Source: G963669295 sp963669295
GTDB lineage: Bacteria > Bacteroidota > Bacteroidia > Flavobacteriales_D > CALLUQ01
Reading direction: 5' to 3'
Length of the DNA stretch: 64,000 nt
Assembly: GCA_963669295.1 (NCBI GenBank)
Contig: OY769938.1
Coordinates: 5,084,001 to 5,148,000 of the forward strand
In this document: positions 1 to 9,471 of the stretch, one piece after another
How positions within the stretch are numbered: the stretch's first letter is position 1
How the letters are laid out: every line of letters begins with the position of its first letter
Translations under genes and position numbers: made by a program
The notes under the pieces: generated by a model
Database searches by the model: none
The model's input: only the letters and a program-made list of their open reading frames with translations
What the model was told of the DNA's origin: nothing

Positions 1-2159
1 ATGGCAACTTGCTTTGGGCAAAATCGTTTGGAGGCACCGACAGTGAATATGGCGGAGGGGTGGCAGTAGATGCACAGGGCAACGTTTGCATTACCGGGCA
101 TTTTATCAACACCGTTGATTTTGACTCTGGTGCAGGCACCTTTAACCTTACTTCTAACTCGGCAGGTGTGGCTGATGCATTTGTGAGTAAGCTCGATGCC
201 AATGGCAACTTTGTGTGGGCCGTTGCAGCAGGTGGTGGGCACTTTGATACGGGCAGTGACATTGCTGTAGATAATGCCGGCAACGTATATGCCCATGGCA
301 GTTACCGCGAAACGGTAGATTTTGATCCGGGACCGGCAGTACTCAACATGACCTCCAGTGGGCTTAACGATGCCTACATTTGGAAGTTAAGCACAACAGG
401 CAATCTCATTTGGGCAAAATCAATCGGTGGAACAGACAACGACTTTGGTGAATCTATTGTGGTTGATGACAATGGCAACGCTCACATTACCGGGCAGTTT
501 AGGGGAGTAGCTGATTTTGACCCCGGAGCGGGAACTACTAACCTTACCGCTGTTGGTGATAGAGACGCTTACATTCAAAAGCTGGATGCCAATGGCAACC
601 TCGACTGGGTAAGGGCTATTGGAGGGCTGTCGATCGATATAGGCATAGGAATAGCCATTGATGTTACTGGAAACTGTTACGCGACAGGTATCTATCAAGG
701 CACCGTAGATTTCGATCCGGGAGCAGGTGTAATGAATTTAACCGCTGTTGGTGGAAGTGGATGGTCGGATGCCTATGTGTTAAAGCTGAATGCCAACGGT
801 GATTTTGCATGGGTAAAATCGGTTGGAGGCATCAACAACGACCAGGGCAATTCGGTGGCCTGGGCCAATGGCAATGTTTACACCACAGGTTTTTTTGAAA
901 ACACAGCCGATTTTGACCCCGGAGCTGGAGTGTTTAACCTCACATCGAGTGGCGACCACGATGCTTTTGTGCTGAAATTGAGTCCGCAATGCACCTCTCC
1001 CACTCCAACCACACAATTGCGTGCTTACAATTGTGGTTCTACCCTGCCCTATTTCGACAAGTACTTTTACGCTGATAAGGTAAGCGGAGCCATTGAGTAC
1101 GAATGGATGCTTACCGATACTGCTACGGGCATTTCCTCTACCTACATCAACACAGTAAACCATGCTGCTATGTTGAGCTTGTTTACCAATACCACTTACG
1201 GCAAAACTTATGAAGTGGTGGTACGTGCCAATGTAGGTGGCGTTTGGGGGTGCTTTGGCCCAATGTGTTACCTTACCGCCCCCTCTACCAACCAACAGGT
1301 AACCGGGCTCAGGGCAGCCGATTGTGGTGATACTGTAGCATTTGATCAATACTTTTATGCGGATGTAATACAAGGAGCAGAAGCTTATAGGTTTGAGTTG
1401 ACCGACCACGATGATGGCATGACCTATACCTGGACCAACTACAACAACCATGCTGCCAAAATGTTGTTGATTCCGGGCACCAGCTACGGTAAAACTTACG
1501 ATGTAAACGTGTTTGCCATTGTGAATGGACACGATATTGATTCTAGCAATACCTGTACCTTAAGCACCATTGCTTTTCCTACTACCAGCTTAACTACTCC
1601 TTTTTGCAATTACGTTCTCTCGTCGATTAATGAAGAGTTTATGGCTTACCAGGTGCCCGGTGCCAACACTTTTCGTTATCGCTTTACATTGGGTACCGAT
1701 GTAACCATTGTAGAGAAAACCTACTCGTTGCACTGTATGCTAATGACCCTGGTGCCCAATTGGCAGTATGGTGCCTGGTACAAAGTAGAAGTACAAGCCA
1801 AAGTGGGCAACGAATGGGGGCCGTGGGGAGATGTTTGTTTGTTGTGCACCCCTCCACCTCCAGCCATGCCCCTTGCAGGCATTGAAATGCAGCGCGAAGC
1901 CAGTATTCAAGATGAACAACAACTGGTACTTACCCCCAATCCCAACAACGGACAACGAATTAACCTGAATTTTGATGCCACAGCCTCTACACCTGTACAC
2001 ATTGAAGTAATGGATATGACCGGGGCATTGTTGGTACAACAAACGGTTATTGGCTCGAAAGCGGTGGTGCAATTCGGCACCCCATTGCCTACAGGCATTT
2101 ACCTGGTAACCAGTACTATTAATGGGCAACGCACCACAGAAAAACTCATTGTAAACTGA
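1..2159 (+). CDS. SBBP-repeat secreted protein with T9SS C-terminal sorting domain (5' partial)
   Basis: The reading frame (codons from base 3) is open to the left edge, so the true start lies outside the window. The first 330 residues hold about six repeats of roughly 53 residues with the signature GNVY-TG-F then VDFDPGAG and NLT, the SBBP type of beta-propeller repeat. Three repeats of about 100 residues follow, each with a Cys-Gly near its start, a YFYAD-like motif and YGKTY, resembling Ig/FN3-like modules. The last 80 residues (TPNPNNGQ, then TGIYLVTSTINGQ and EKLIVN) form a type-A T9SS sorting domain, so the protein is exported across the outer membrane and probably anchored or released at the cell surface. 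Ligand and function are unknown. A strong terminator follows. Confidence 0.85.
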   Translation, partial: GNLLWAKSFGGTDSEYGGGVAVDAQGNVCITGHFINTVDFDSGAGTFNLTSNSAGVADAFVSKLDANGNFVWAVAAGGGHFDTGSDIAVDNAGNVYAHGSYRETVDFDPGPAVLNMTSSGLNDAYIWKLSTTGNLIWAKSIGGTDNDFGESIVVDDNGNAHITGQFRGVADFDPGAGTTNLTAVGDRDAYIQKLDANGNLDWVRAIGGLSIDIGIGIAIDVTGNCYATGIYQGTVDFDPGAGVMNLTAVGGSGWSDAYVLKLNANGDFAWVKSVGGINNDQGNSVAWANGNVYTTGFFENTADFDPGAGVFNLTSSGDHDAFVLKLSPQCTSPTPTTQLRAYNCGSTLPYFDKYFYADKVSGAIEYEWMLTDTATGISSTYINTVNHAAMLSLFTNTTYGKTYEVVVRANVGGVWGCFGPMCYLTAPSTNQQVTGLRAADCGDTVAFDQYFYADVIQGAEAYRFELTDHDDGMTYTWTNYNNHAAKMLLIPGTSYGKTYDVNVFAIVNGHDIDSSNTCTLSTIAFPTTSLTTPFCNYVLSSINEEFMAYQVPGANTFRYRFTLGTDVTIVEKTYSLHCMLMTLVPNWQYGAWYKVEVQAKVGNEWGPWGDVCLLCTPPPPAMPLAGIEMQREASIQDEQQLVLTPNPNNGQRINLNFDATASTPVHIEVMDMTGALLVQQTVIGSKAVVQFGTPLPTGIYLVTSTINGQRTTEKLIVN

Positions 2160-2166
2160 CCTTAAT

Positions 2167-2198
2167 AAAAGCGGCTGACCATGTGCAGCCGCTTTTTT
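2167..2198 (+). terminator. Rho-independent terminator
   Basis: A perfect 11-bp stem (AAAAGCGGCTG / CAGCCGCTTTT) with an 8-base loop is followed by a T run, directly after the SBBP-repeat gene. Confidence 0.85.
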
Positions 2199-2229
2199 CC
2201 CTTAAATACCATTATCTTGCCAAACACCT

Positions 2230-2985
2230 ATGGCAAGTAAAATTAATGGCATACGCATAGCAGGAGGGCTTGCTTTTACGGCTGGTGCTACCGCCATTGG
2301 CATTGCCATGCAAGATCGTTATCCCATTGCTGCATTGCCCGAAGGATGGCTCAACTACCTTATGGTAAGCCTGGCCGGAATCATTGGTGTTTTATTGATT
2401 GTTGATGGATTGCGACAGCAACAGATCGCCCCGGAAATATACACTGCAAAAGATGGCGCATTAACGCAAGACTTTATTGTGCCAGGCAAACCGATGGAAA
2501 AAACCAGGAATGTGTTTCGTACCAAAACAGGGCTGTGTTATGTGCTGCCCGATAAAATTGTACTGTTAAAGGCAGAAGCAGAAGCTTTACCCAACAATAC
2601 CATGGGGCGTAACATCAAGTCGTTATTGATGGGGTATAGCATTGTAGCCGGTGGCATCTTTTACATGGCTTATCGTTCGTGGAGCAAGGGAGCATGGCCC
2701 ATAGCGGTATTTTTCATCCTTTTTGGAATATGGGTAACCATTGGCATTGTACGAAGCCTTAACCACTCTGCTACTCCAATGATTGATCGACAAAAAATAA
2801 AACAGGTACGTTTTGCAAAAGGAGTGCTGGGCATTACCCGATCGCACTTTGTGGTGTACTTTGAAGAAAATGGGCAAACAAAAAAACGGATCATTATATT
2901 GCCGGGAAGCCTGGATGGCGGGGCAAAAACCGCAAAAAAAGCCCTCGCTATTATGCACAACGAAGGGCTTTTGTTGGAAAAATAA
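2230..2985 (+). CDS. Hypothetical four-helix membrane protein
   Basis: The 251-residue protein has two hydrophobic segments near the N-terminus (about residues 7-30 and 40-60), a soluble loop of about 65 residues, a second pair of membrane segments (about 130-175) and a C-terminal soluble tail of 70 residues containing strand-rich HFVVYFEENGQ and KKRIIILPG. The 2+2 transmembrane layout with beta-rich soluble segments resembles bacterial PH-like membrane proteins in outline, but no family was recognised. It starts with ATG 31 bases after the upstream terminator, so it is probably monocistronic. Confidence 0.7.
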   Translation: MASKINGIRIAGGLAFTAGATAIGIAMQDRYPIAALPEGWLNYLMVSLAGIIGVLLIVDGLRQQQIAPEIYTAKDGALTQDFIVPGKPMEKTRNVFRTKTGLCYVLPDKIVLLKAEAEALPNNTMGRNIKSLLMGYSIVAGGIFYMAYRSWSKGAWPIAVFFILFGIWVTIGIVRSLNHSATPMIDRQKIKQVRFAKGVLGITRSHFVVYFEENGQTKKRIIILPGSLDGGAKTAKKALAIMHNEGLLLEK

Positions 2986-3075
2986 GGGTGAAGATCGGGG
3001 CGGTTGTAATGGAAGAGTACCCCTGGGAGTGGACAAGACCTCTTTTCCTCCAGCCCTTATTTATCGTTGAATTAG

Positions 3076-3711
3076 TTATGTCATTACCCGGTTTACGGGT
3101 TCGCTCCATGGTCCCAGTCCTGCAGCGCCTAATGCAGCCACACGAAACCAATAACGCTGTGCGTGGTGCCAATCAACACCATCGTACTTCACCACCAACT
3201 TTGCTGCGGTACAAGCGCCTATCAACCGAAAATTATCGTAATCCAATCCATCATTAGCAGCTTGAATGGAATAGCTGACCGCTCCTTTTACCGGTTTCCA
3301 TTGGAGGAGTAATATGCCTGTAGTGCCATTTTCTACCGTAAATTCTTCTACTTTAGGCAATTCCCCTACCCGCTGCTTTTTCTTACGAAACTTCATTGCA
3401 GCGCTAGCGGCAATTACAGCATTACCATCGCTCACCAGGGCCACTTCTTTGCCCACACGTTCCAACTCATTGGCCAGTTGTTTCAAGACCTCTTTTTTTC
3501 GCTCTTCTGCCGACTTTTTAAGTATTTTGGCGCGTGTAATGGTGCTACTCACCTGCTTTTCTCGTGCTACTAACTCGTTTAACGGTGCTAATAAAACGTC
3601 CGCATCAGGAAAATGCTCATTGTTATTTAGTGCATAAAGCACTCTTTTGGCATAAGCCACGAGTTCTTCAGGGTTTTTTCGATACAATTTTAAAATAACC
3701 TGTTTCATCAC
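3076..3711 (-). CDS. Fibronectin type III domain protein
   Basis: This 211-residue protein has no signal peptide. Residues 1-110 are helical and Lys/Glu-rich, with a probable coiled coil at about 45-95. Residues 118-211 fit one FN3 domain: LLLQWKPVKGAVSYSIQAA in the B-C strand region, then RYWFRVAALGAAGLGPWSEPV, the usual F-G strand ending. Small helical-plus-FN3 proteins of this type occur in Bacteroidota without known role. FN3 domains bind other proteins, so an intracellular or surface adaptor role is possible, but that is inference. It is convergent with the preceding membrane-protein gene. Confidence 0.75.
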   Translation of the reverse strand: MMKQVILKLYRKNPEELVAYAKRVLYALNNNEHFPDADVLLAPLNELVAREKQVSSTITRAKILKKSAEERKKEVLKQLANELERVGKEVALVSDGNAVIAASAAMKFRKKKQRVGELPKVEEFTVENGTTGILLLQWKPVKGAVSYSIQAANDGLDYDNFRLIGACTAAKLVVKYDGVDWHHAQRYWFRVAALGAAGLGPWSEPVNRVMT

Positions 3712-4218
3712 TTCAACTTTTTAGTGTTTTACAAAGCAACCAGGTTCCGACATGTTGCACAAAAGCATCAATAAGACGAAAAAAAGGAGCAAATGGTTGC
3801 ATGAGGTGTAAAATTTTCTGGTTTTTAGCACCATCATTCCTTTTTACTTACCTCTTGTATAATGGATTGCATCGCTTGTTTTATGCCTTCTTTAGCCATA
3901 AAATTTCACAGCGTTTTCATTTTGTATTTTGAACAAAACACAAAATAAATGCCTCCATTCACTTCATCATTGCTTTGAAAACAATACCGCTGCATGCCCC
4001 TATTTAATTGTTGGTTCTTCTCATTTTTAAAGCATGTACGCAAAGAAAAAGGTGATGTGACATTACTCCGCAACAAGCCACAAAAAAACCGCATTGCTTT
4101 CACAATGCGGTCAATGGTACACAAGTTGTTGAGGGGCTATGTACACCTTAGATGGCTTTTCAGGCGTATACTAAACTAACGCCCCTATAAAATGTTTTAT
4201 TGTATCGTGCTGATTTTC
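3712..4218. other. Intergenic region without a credible gene
   Basis: About 500 bases with no convincing gene. Short open frames on both strands look random, with no start context and no recognisable product. The only clear structure is the terminator-like hairpin at 4082-4111. Confidence 0.5.
4082..4111 (-). terminator. Probable terminator of the LamG gene
   Basis: A 9-bp perfect stem (ACCGCATTG / CAATGCGGT, 6-base loop) is followed on the minus strand by a T7 run. It lies about 110 bases past the stop of the LamG gene. Confidence 0.6.
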
Positions 4219-5247
4219 TTAGCGTTCGGTAACTACAAATTTACCACTGCCTTTTCGCAAAGTACCCTTATTGATGGCGAAAAAATAAGCACCGCTCTCC
4301 CACTTGTTGTTGTCTATCTTAAATTGATGGGTAGTGGTAGTTAACCGTTGCACCTCCTGCCCCAGTGCATTGTACACTACACAGGTTAGCTGCTCGTGAT
4401 CGGGATTGGCCACTTGGATAACACCTCCTGTTGTTATTGGATTAGGGTATACGCCTTGCACAATGTTATCGCTATTCGCAATGCGATTGATGGCCAGGGG
4501 CATTAATGAATCATCGCAAACCTGTTGAAATTCGCTAAAAACACCAATGGTCAACTCCCTCTCCCACATGGCAAAATCTTCCATTGCTCCATTAAAAAAG
4601 GTTTGCGATGTTAAGGAATTCGCTGGCAGACTGGCAATTTTACCTGGCACAAACGAATATGCCATGTTGGTGGAACCCGATCCGGTGTAGCTCCCCCCCG
4701 CATCCACACAATCGATGTAAATATCCATGTCGTTGGCTCCTCTTAATACAATAATGATGTGATGCCAGTTGCCAATGGTTAAGCTGCCACTACTTACTTT
4801 TCCTCTCCTATTATTCGGTGAGGCACTGCCCAGTCCTCCACCAAAAGACACGGCCACATTTCCCTGTCCACTGCCACTTAGCCCGGCCCAAAAACCATGG
4901 TAGTTGTTGTACACATGGTCGGTGGCGAAGAAAGGATTATTCAGTTGTGAAAAACTGTTCACCTTTACCCAAAAAGCGATGGTAATCGGAAATTGGGGCT
5001 TTACCTGGGGGATGTTGGGGAAATTCACTACATCATTTACCCCATCAAAAAAGTAGGCACCGGTAGGGTTGCCCAAATGGTCGGTAGTGGGTGTTGGGCC
5101 ATTCCAAATGCCATGATAACCATTGCCGCTGTAATCGAGGGCATCGCCATTGAACGGATAATAAAGGATCAGGTCGTCGGTTAAGTTTTGTGCGTGTAAT
5201 GTTATTACACTTACAACACTAAGCAATGTTAACACAATGGTTTTCAT
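4219..5247 (-). CDS. LamG/concanavalin-like secreted protein with T9SS sorting domain
   Basis: The start is set at the ATG that begins a good signal peptide (MKTIVLTLLSVVSVITLHAQ), 12 codons inside the longest frame. Residues 25-250 match a LamG-like jelly-roll: LILYYPFNGDALDYSGNGYHG at the start, then FDGVNDVVNFP, ITIAFWVK and WHHIIIVL, the recurring motifs of secreted LamG3 domains. The last 75 residues (VYPNPITTGG, ESGAYFFAI, GKFVVTER) are a type-A T9SS C-terminal domain. It is probably a surface glycan- or protein-binding adhesin, with unknown ligand. On the minus strand a TACCTTTA box lies just upstream of the start, close to the Bacteroidota -7 consensus. Confidence 0.85.
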   Translation of the reverse strand: MKTIVLTLLSVVSVITLHAQNLTDDLILYYPFNGDALDYSGNGYHGIWNGPTPTTDHLGNPTGAYFFDGVNDVVNFPNIPQVKPQFPITIAFWVKVNSFSQLNNPFFATDHVYNNYHGFWAGLSGSGQGNVAVSFGGGLGSASPNNRRGKVSSGSLTIGNWHHIIIVLRGANDMDIYIDCVDAGGSYTGSGSTNMAYSFVPGKIASLPANSLTSQTFFNGAMEDFAMWERELTIGVFSEFQQVCDDSLMPLAINRIANSDNIVQGVYPNPITTGGVIQVANPDHEQLTCVVYNALGQEVQRLTTTTHQFKIDNNKWESGAYFFAINKGTLRKGSGKFVVTER

Positions 5248-5322
5248 GGTTGGAGACTTTGTATAAAGGTACACAATTCGCATGCCTCAACCCGATTGAT
5301 GCACGTTATTTTTTTTGCCTTG

Positions 5323-5330
5323 TACTTTTG
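5323..5330 (+). promoter_or_regulatory. Candidate Bacteroidota -7 box (TACTTTTG)
   Basis: An exact TAnnTTTG match 27 bases before the ATG at 5357. The only TTG upstream (5296-5298) is 24 bases away, slightly long for the usual spacing. Confidence 0.4.
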
Positions 5331-5356
5331 ATTACCTTTAAGCAAAGCGTCTCTGT

Positions 5357-6289
5357 ATGAAGCTAACCACTACCAATGCTGCCCCTTCCAGCAGGGCTGT
5401 TGCGCATCAATTGGCCGCTAAAACCATTCGCCCAACGGCTGCCTTCATCGATTTGCGTCCCGAAAAAGTAGTGCAACAAAAAATGCAGCAGGTGATTCAG
5501 GCAACCAGGCGCAAACCTACAAGGAGGAAAGCCACTAAAAAAGTGGAATACACCGATTACACAGGTTCCGACGAGTCGTTTGAGGAAAGCAACGACGATT
5601 TTAGCTTTGGGGAGTATGAAGACGATTACCTTGATGGTGTAAAGGAATCAGAGCGTTTCGAAATGCTAAGGACTCCCGGCAAGCGGCAAAAATTTTTCCC
5701 CTATGGTTTTTATAGCGATACCCGGGAAAACCTAATGAGAGCACAAAACTTTCATGAACACAGTGAAAGTAGCGATGATGAAGCATCGATGGATGATACC
5801 ATGGGCGGTAGATTTACCCTGAAAAAGTTCAAAAAAAATTGGATAGAAAACAGGGAGTTTGTGGGAAAAAAACACCAGCCTATTATTGATCATAAGCTCG
5901 ATGTTGAGGCCTACATACAAGGATACGACGAAGCATTTATTTACGAAGGCGATCCTCCATCGCCTACTACCGAAGATTCGTTCAAGCAGTATGTGTATAA
6001 CGATGAAGAAAATTTGAGAATCCTTCCTAAGCGAATCGATAAAGATTCGAGCATTAACCCTACCTACCGCACCGATACCATACCGCAAAGCATGGTAACC
6101 AAAGCTAAAAAGCGCTGGAAGGAGCTGTGGCCTGAATATCAAGACTTGCAGGAGGAGAAGGGCAGCAAACAAGAGCGGTTGTATGCTCGAAGAAAAAAGC
6201 AAAACCGGAAAAGACGTACCACAGCACCTAAAGACACACGAAAGAACCGCAAAAAGGCGAAAATAAGTAAGGAAGCCACGGATGACTAA
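5357..6289 (+). CDS. eCIS-effector-like protein with FIDxRPE motif and highly basic tail
   Basis: The 310-residue protein has no signal peptide. Residues 31-46 read AFIDLRPEKVVQQKMQ. From memory, this F(I/V)DxRPE...Q.K.Q pattern is frequent near the N-terminus of Bacteroidota proteins that accompany extracellular contractile injection systems and DUF4157 toxins. A very acidic stretch follows (about 65-100), then a charged middle part with no recognisable enzyme motif. The last 60 residues are extremely Lys/Arg-rich (RRKKQNRKRRTTAPK and similar), like nucleic-acid-binding or nuclear-targeting tails. No sheath, tube or baseplate gene is in the window, so if it is a cargo it is an orphan. Function is unknown and the link to eCIS is an inference from the N-terminal motif. 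Confidence 0.6.
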   Translation: MKLTTTNAAPSSRAVAHQLAAKTIRPTAAFIDLRPEKVVQQKMQQVIQATRRKPTRRKATKKVEYTDYTGSDESFEESNDDFSFGEYEDDYLDGVKESERFEMLRTPGKRQKFFPYGFYSDTRENLMRAQNFHEHSESSDDEASMDDTMGGRFTLKKFKKNWIENREFVGKKHQPIIDHKLDVEAYIQGYDEAFIYEGDPPSPTTEDSFKQYVYNDEENLRILPKRIDKDSSINPTYRTDTIPQSMVTKAKKRWKELWPEYQDLQEEKGSKQERLYARRKKQNRKRRTTAPKDTRKNRKKAKISKEATDD

Positions 6290-6321
6290 TTCTTTATATA
6301 TTTAGTGCAAACTCTCCACAC

Positions 6322-7149
6322 ATGAAAAAAGCAATGTATTTTGGCGTAGCAGTGGTATTAGCCGCCTGCACACCGCAAGAACAACCCAACAACGAACCTG
6401 CTGTAGACAGTACAGTGGTTAAAGCAGCGAATGTAGCAGACCTTCACGGTAGCGAAACACCAGGCGTAGAAAAAATCTACTTTCCTTCGTTAGATAGCGT
6501 AGACATTTGTGCCAACCTGTATCATATAGACAACAATGCCCCTGTGATTGTATTGTGCCACCAGGCACGGTTCAATAAGTTTGAATACGAAGGCATTGCT
6601 CAAGAGTTGAATGCGCTTGGTTTCAACTGCCTGGCCATCGACCAGCGCAGTGGCGGCCCTATTGCTAACCAGGTGAACGAAACCACCCTCAATGCAATAG
6701 AAGCAGGTAAGCCGGTAGATTTTTTAGATGCCGAGCAAGACATGCAGGCGGCCATTGCTTATGCTGCCAACCGCTACAACCACCCTGTTATTTTGTGGGG
6801 CAGCTCCTACTCTTCTACCCTGGCCCTGTACATTGGTTTGGAAAACGACAATGTGATGGCTGTAGTATCATTCAGCCCCGGCAACTATTTCGCTGATGCC
6901 AAAGGATCGTTGATTGAAATGCTACCCGGGATAGAAAAACCGTTGTTTGTTACTTCTTCTAAAAACGAAGCTCCGGGTATTGTAGAGCTGTTCTCAAAGG
7001 TAGAGTTGAAAGAAAATCAGGTGCTTTTTGCCCCTGAAGGCGGTGGTCACCATGGCTCTCGTGCCTTGTGGAAAAATCAAAGCGATGGAGAAGAGTATTG
7101 GGCAGCCATGAAAGCATTTTTGGAAGTGGTGAAGGATACACCATTGTAG
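6322..7149 (+). CDS. Alpha/beta-hydrolase lipoprotein
   Basis: The N-terminus is a lipoprotein signal with lipobox VLAAC (Cys16), so the enzyme is membrane-anchored facing the periplasm. Strand PVIVLCHQARF and the block AIDQRSGG are typical of dienelactone-hydrolase-like folds. The nucleophile elbow is GSSYS (Ser162, in VILWGSSYSSTLALY), and a late GGGHHGSRAL supplies the probable catalytic His. Family members hydrolyse esters or thioesters, and the substrate cannot be told here. At 275 residues the length is normal. It lies 32 bases after the basic-tail gene and may share a transcript with it. Confidence 0.82.
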   Translation: MKKAMYFGVAVVLAACTPQEQPNNEPAVDSTVVKAANVADLHGSETPGVEKIYFPSLDSVDICANLYHIDNNAPVIVLCHQARFNKFEYEGIAQELNALGFNCLAIDQRSGGPIANQVNETTLNAIEAGKPVDFLDAEQDMQAAIAYAANRYNHPVILWGSSYSSTLALYIGLENDNVMAVVSFSPGNYFADAKGSLIEMLPGIEKPLFVTSSKNEAPGIVELFSKVELKENQVLFAPEGGGHHGSRALWKNQSDGEEYWAAMKAFLEVVKDTPL

Positions 7150-7179
7150 TGCCCTAATCCAAACCCTTACAACACCCGC

Positions 7180-7330
7180 CTGCATTTCGGCATAGCCCCG
7201 GGCGCAGTGGCATCCCCTGCCCGGGCTTTGAATCCTGGTTTTACCCAGGTCATATAGGAACGGCAGGGATATAGCGAAGCACGGGAATATCGCTTCTTCC
7301 GGGTAAGGTCGTTTCGCTTCTCCCTCATCT
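7180..7330. repeat. GC-rich dispersed intergenic repeat
   Basis: The segment holds GCATAGCCCCGGGCGCAG and CCCTGCCCGGGC hairpins. Its beginning resembles the block at about 46537 (GCATAGCCCCGACTGCAG). It lies between two rightward genes, and a 67-codon open frame on the minus strand here is judged spurious. Confidence 0.45.
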
Positions 7331-7409
7331 TTTCTTTGTAATACCCTGTAAACCTGCCACTTCTATTCATTTCATCTCATAATTACTATATTTAACCTAA
7401 ACTCTACCC

Positions 7410-8177
7410 ATGCGCCAATCCCTTAAAGTAGGAAAAGAAATCTCTAAAGAAGGGTTCCGTTATCGCGGCACCAATCCTTCGCGGTTAGAATCGATTACCG
7501 ATGCAGTATTCGGGTTTTCCATTACACTGTTGGTGATTTCGTTGGAAGTGCCCAAGTCTTATTTAGAACTGCAATCCTCTATGTATGGCTTTTTAGGTTT
7601 TGTGATTTGCACCCTTTTACTGCTTTCGTTGTGGAACGATCATTACCGGTTTTTTCTGCGCTATGGCTTAGAAGATGGGGTGACCAAGGCGCTCAATTTT
7701 TTATTCTTGTTCTTACTCCTTTACTATGTATATCCTCTGAAGTACTTATTCAATTTACTCGGCACTTTCTTTTGGTTAAAAATAAAGATGGCATTTGGCG
7801 ATAAAAGCGAAGCCATACAAATGAAAATTGCTGAGTTTCAGGAAATGAATTTACAACCAGAGCAGTGGCAAGATTTAATGATTCGTTTTGGTGTTGGGCT
7901 AATGGCCATATACAGCATCTTTTTATTGTGGCATGTTCATGCCTACCGCAAACGCGAGGAATTGGAGTTGAATGAACTGGAAGTTTACGAAACAAAGGTA
8001 GAGATTGGGGGCAAACTCATTATGATTGTAGTGCCCATTGTTTCTATGTTGTTTGTGCTAACTGGAGGTGGGCTAATGGCTCCTTTTGCAGGAATGAGTT
8101 ATATGCTTTATGGCATTTTATTGCCGATCTATTACAGCCGGGCATCGCGCAAGCGAAAGCAGTTGTTTCCTAATTAA
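7410..8177 (+). CDS. TMEM175-family (DUF1211) potassium channel-like protein
   Basis: The first transmembrane segment carries the family signature as RLESITDAVFGFSITLLVI, matching the RxE...(S/T)DxVF...TLL pattern of TMEM175/DUF1211. About six hydrophobic helices are visible over 255 residues, the length and topology of bacterial members, which form tetrameric K+-permeable channels in the inner membrane. The family assignment is firm from the signature, while ion selectivity here is inferred. The 3' end overlaps the convergent beta-propeller gene by 8 bases. Confidence 0.85.
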   Translation: MRQSLKVGKEISKEGFRYRGTNPSRLESITDAVFGFSITLLVISLEVPKSYLELQSSMYGFLGFVICTLLLLSLWNDHYRFFLRYGLEDGVTKALNFLFLFLLLYYVYPLKYLFNLLGTFFWLKIKMAFGDKSEAIQMKIAEFQEMNLQPEQWQDLMIRFGVGLMAIYSIFLLWHVHAYRKREELELNELEVYETKVEIGGKLIMIVVPIVSMLFVLTGGGLMAPFAGMSYMLYGILLPIYYSRASRKRKQLFPN

Positions 8178-9471
8178 CGTTTACCCGCACTATTGATAAC
8201 CCTTTGGGGGTTTGTACCGGCAGGTATATGTTGCCGTGTACATCGGCCACTGCTTTGTGCTTCAATTGCAACTCGCGGTTGGAGAAAAACTGCTGCGGAT
8301 CTGTTGCTACTTCCTGCAGTTTTCCTTTAGCGTTGTAGCTCCAAAAATGCGAACGGTGCTGATGGTCGCGCCCTTCAAAGTAAGTGTTTTCGGCCTCATC
8401 TACCCCATACAGTCTTACCGTGTTTAGTGGTTTTTTATCCACCTTTGGTAGTTTTAACTTATTGGTATAGGTTAGTAATCCTTTGTTCCAACCATAAACG
8501 GTATTGGCAGCTGCATCCCAATGGTATACCTTGCCTGTTTTGCTTACAAATGGTGGTGTAAATGGAAATTCTTGTTCGGGCACTCCCGCTTCGCTTAAAC
8601 GACCAACGCCTGTAGGCGATTGAAAGTAAGCCGTGTGCCCACTTCCTATTCCCAGCAACCCATAACTGCCTTGCTGGTGTTGAGGTACAATTAAAGCGTA
8701 TGCTTGTTGGCCTGTAGCAGGGTTCATCCAATGGATGGAGGTGCCCAATTCGCCAGCACCTACCGCTGCCACTTGCTTGCCATTGGTACGTACATGGCCA
8801 TAGCTGCCACTAAGGTGTACGGTTTCTTGCATGGCTCCGGTGGTGGTGTTTACACCAACCAACAACAAGCCATAACGGTAGGAAGAGAGGTACAACTGAT
8901 CGTTCACCATTACCAACTGCGAATAGTCGCCTTCAAACGATGGCACATCGTAAGCATCGCTGTTGATGGTGCCTGTTTTTGCCCATAGTTGCTCGCCTTT
9001 GGGCGATAGCTTTCGCAACAGGTGCGCCCTGCTTCCTTCCAGCCTGGCGTGTTCGTACAAGTAAATGTTTTGTGCTTCATCCATCGCAAAGTCTACAATA
9101 TCCCACGCTCCTGAAACCGGCAGATTGGGTGCAGGAATCGGAATTGCCGTTAAGACATCTACAGGTGCTCCTGAAAGGTGTTGTGGCGGTGGACCTTCAG
9201 GCGGTGAAAGCAAAAAACAAGGGCCTTCGCTGGTATGCGATAACAATAACAATGTGCCGTTGGGCAATGCTTTAAAACGCACATCGCTGCCTTTGGTAAA
9301 CAACAAAGTGCGGTCTTGCTCGCTCACCATCGGAATGTTGTTACGCCCCAATGCAGTATCGCTCCACGGCACAAACAACGCCTCTTCGAGGGTGTAATTA
9401 ATGTTTTTTTGCGCTATGGTAGGTGTGGCCATCATCAACAAGAGTGCTATTTTAATTTTGATTTGTTCCAT
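8170..9471 (-). CDS. Secreted hypothetical protein, probably beta-propeller
   Basis: A signal peptide (IKIALLLMMATPTIAQ) precedes about 410 residues with recurring short blocks such as AQNIYLYEH, NDQLYLSSYRYG, GKVYHWDAA, ENTYFEG and HGNIYLPVQ. These are the D/E-x-N-x-Y repeats seen in bacterial propellers. No sorting domain is visible at the C-terminus, so it is probably periplasmic. The start codon lies 25 bases inside the 3' end of the upstream gene on the same strand, which suggests co-transcription with the eCIS-like NlpC/P60 gene. The function was not recognised. Confidence 0.7.
   Translation of the reverse strand: MEQIKIKIALLLMMATPTIAQKNINYTLEEALFVPWSDTALGRNNIPMVSEQDRTLLFTKGSDVRFKALPNGTLLLLSHTSEGPCFLLSPPEGPPPQHLSGAPVDVLTAIPIPAPNLPVSGAWDIVDFAMDEAQNIYLYEHARLEGSRAHLLRKLSPKGEQLWAKTGTINSDAYDVPSFEGDYSQLVMVNDQLYLSSYRYGLLLVGVNTTTGAMQETVHLSGSYGHVRTNGKQVAAVGAGELGTSIHWMNPATGQQAYALIVPQHQQGSYGLLGIGSGHTAYFQSPTGVGRLSEAGVPEQEFPFTPPFVSKTGKVYHWDAAANTVYGWNKGLLTYTNKLKLPKVDKKPLNTVRLYGVDEAENTYFEGRDHQHRSHFWSYNAKGKLQEVATDPQQFFSNRELQLKHKAVADVHGNIYLPVQTPKGLSIVRVNVN

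Noticed and set aside
780..1532. 250-codon minus-strand frame
   Set aside because: Antisense shadow of the SBBP-repeat gene; its apparent repeats mirror the coding repeats.
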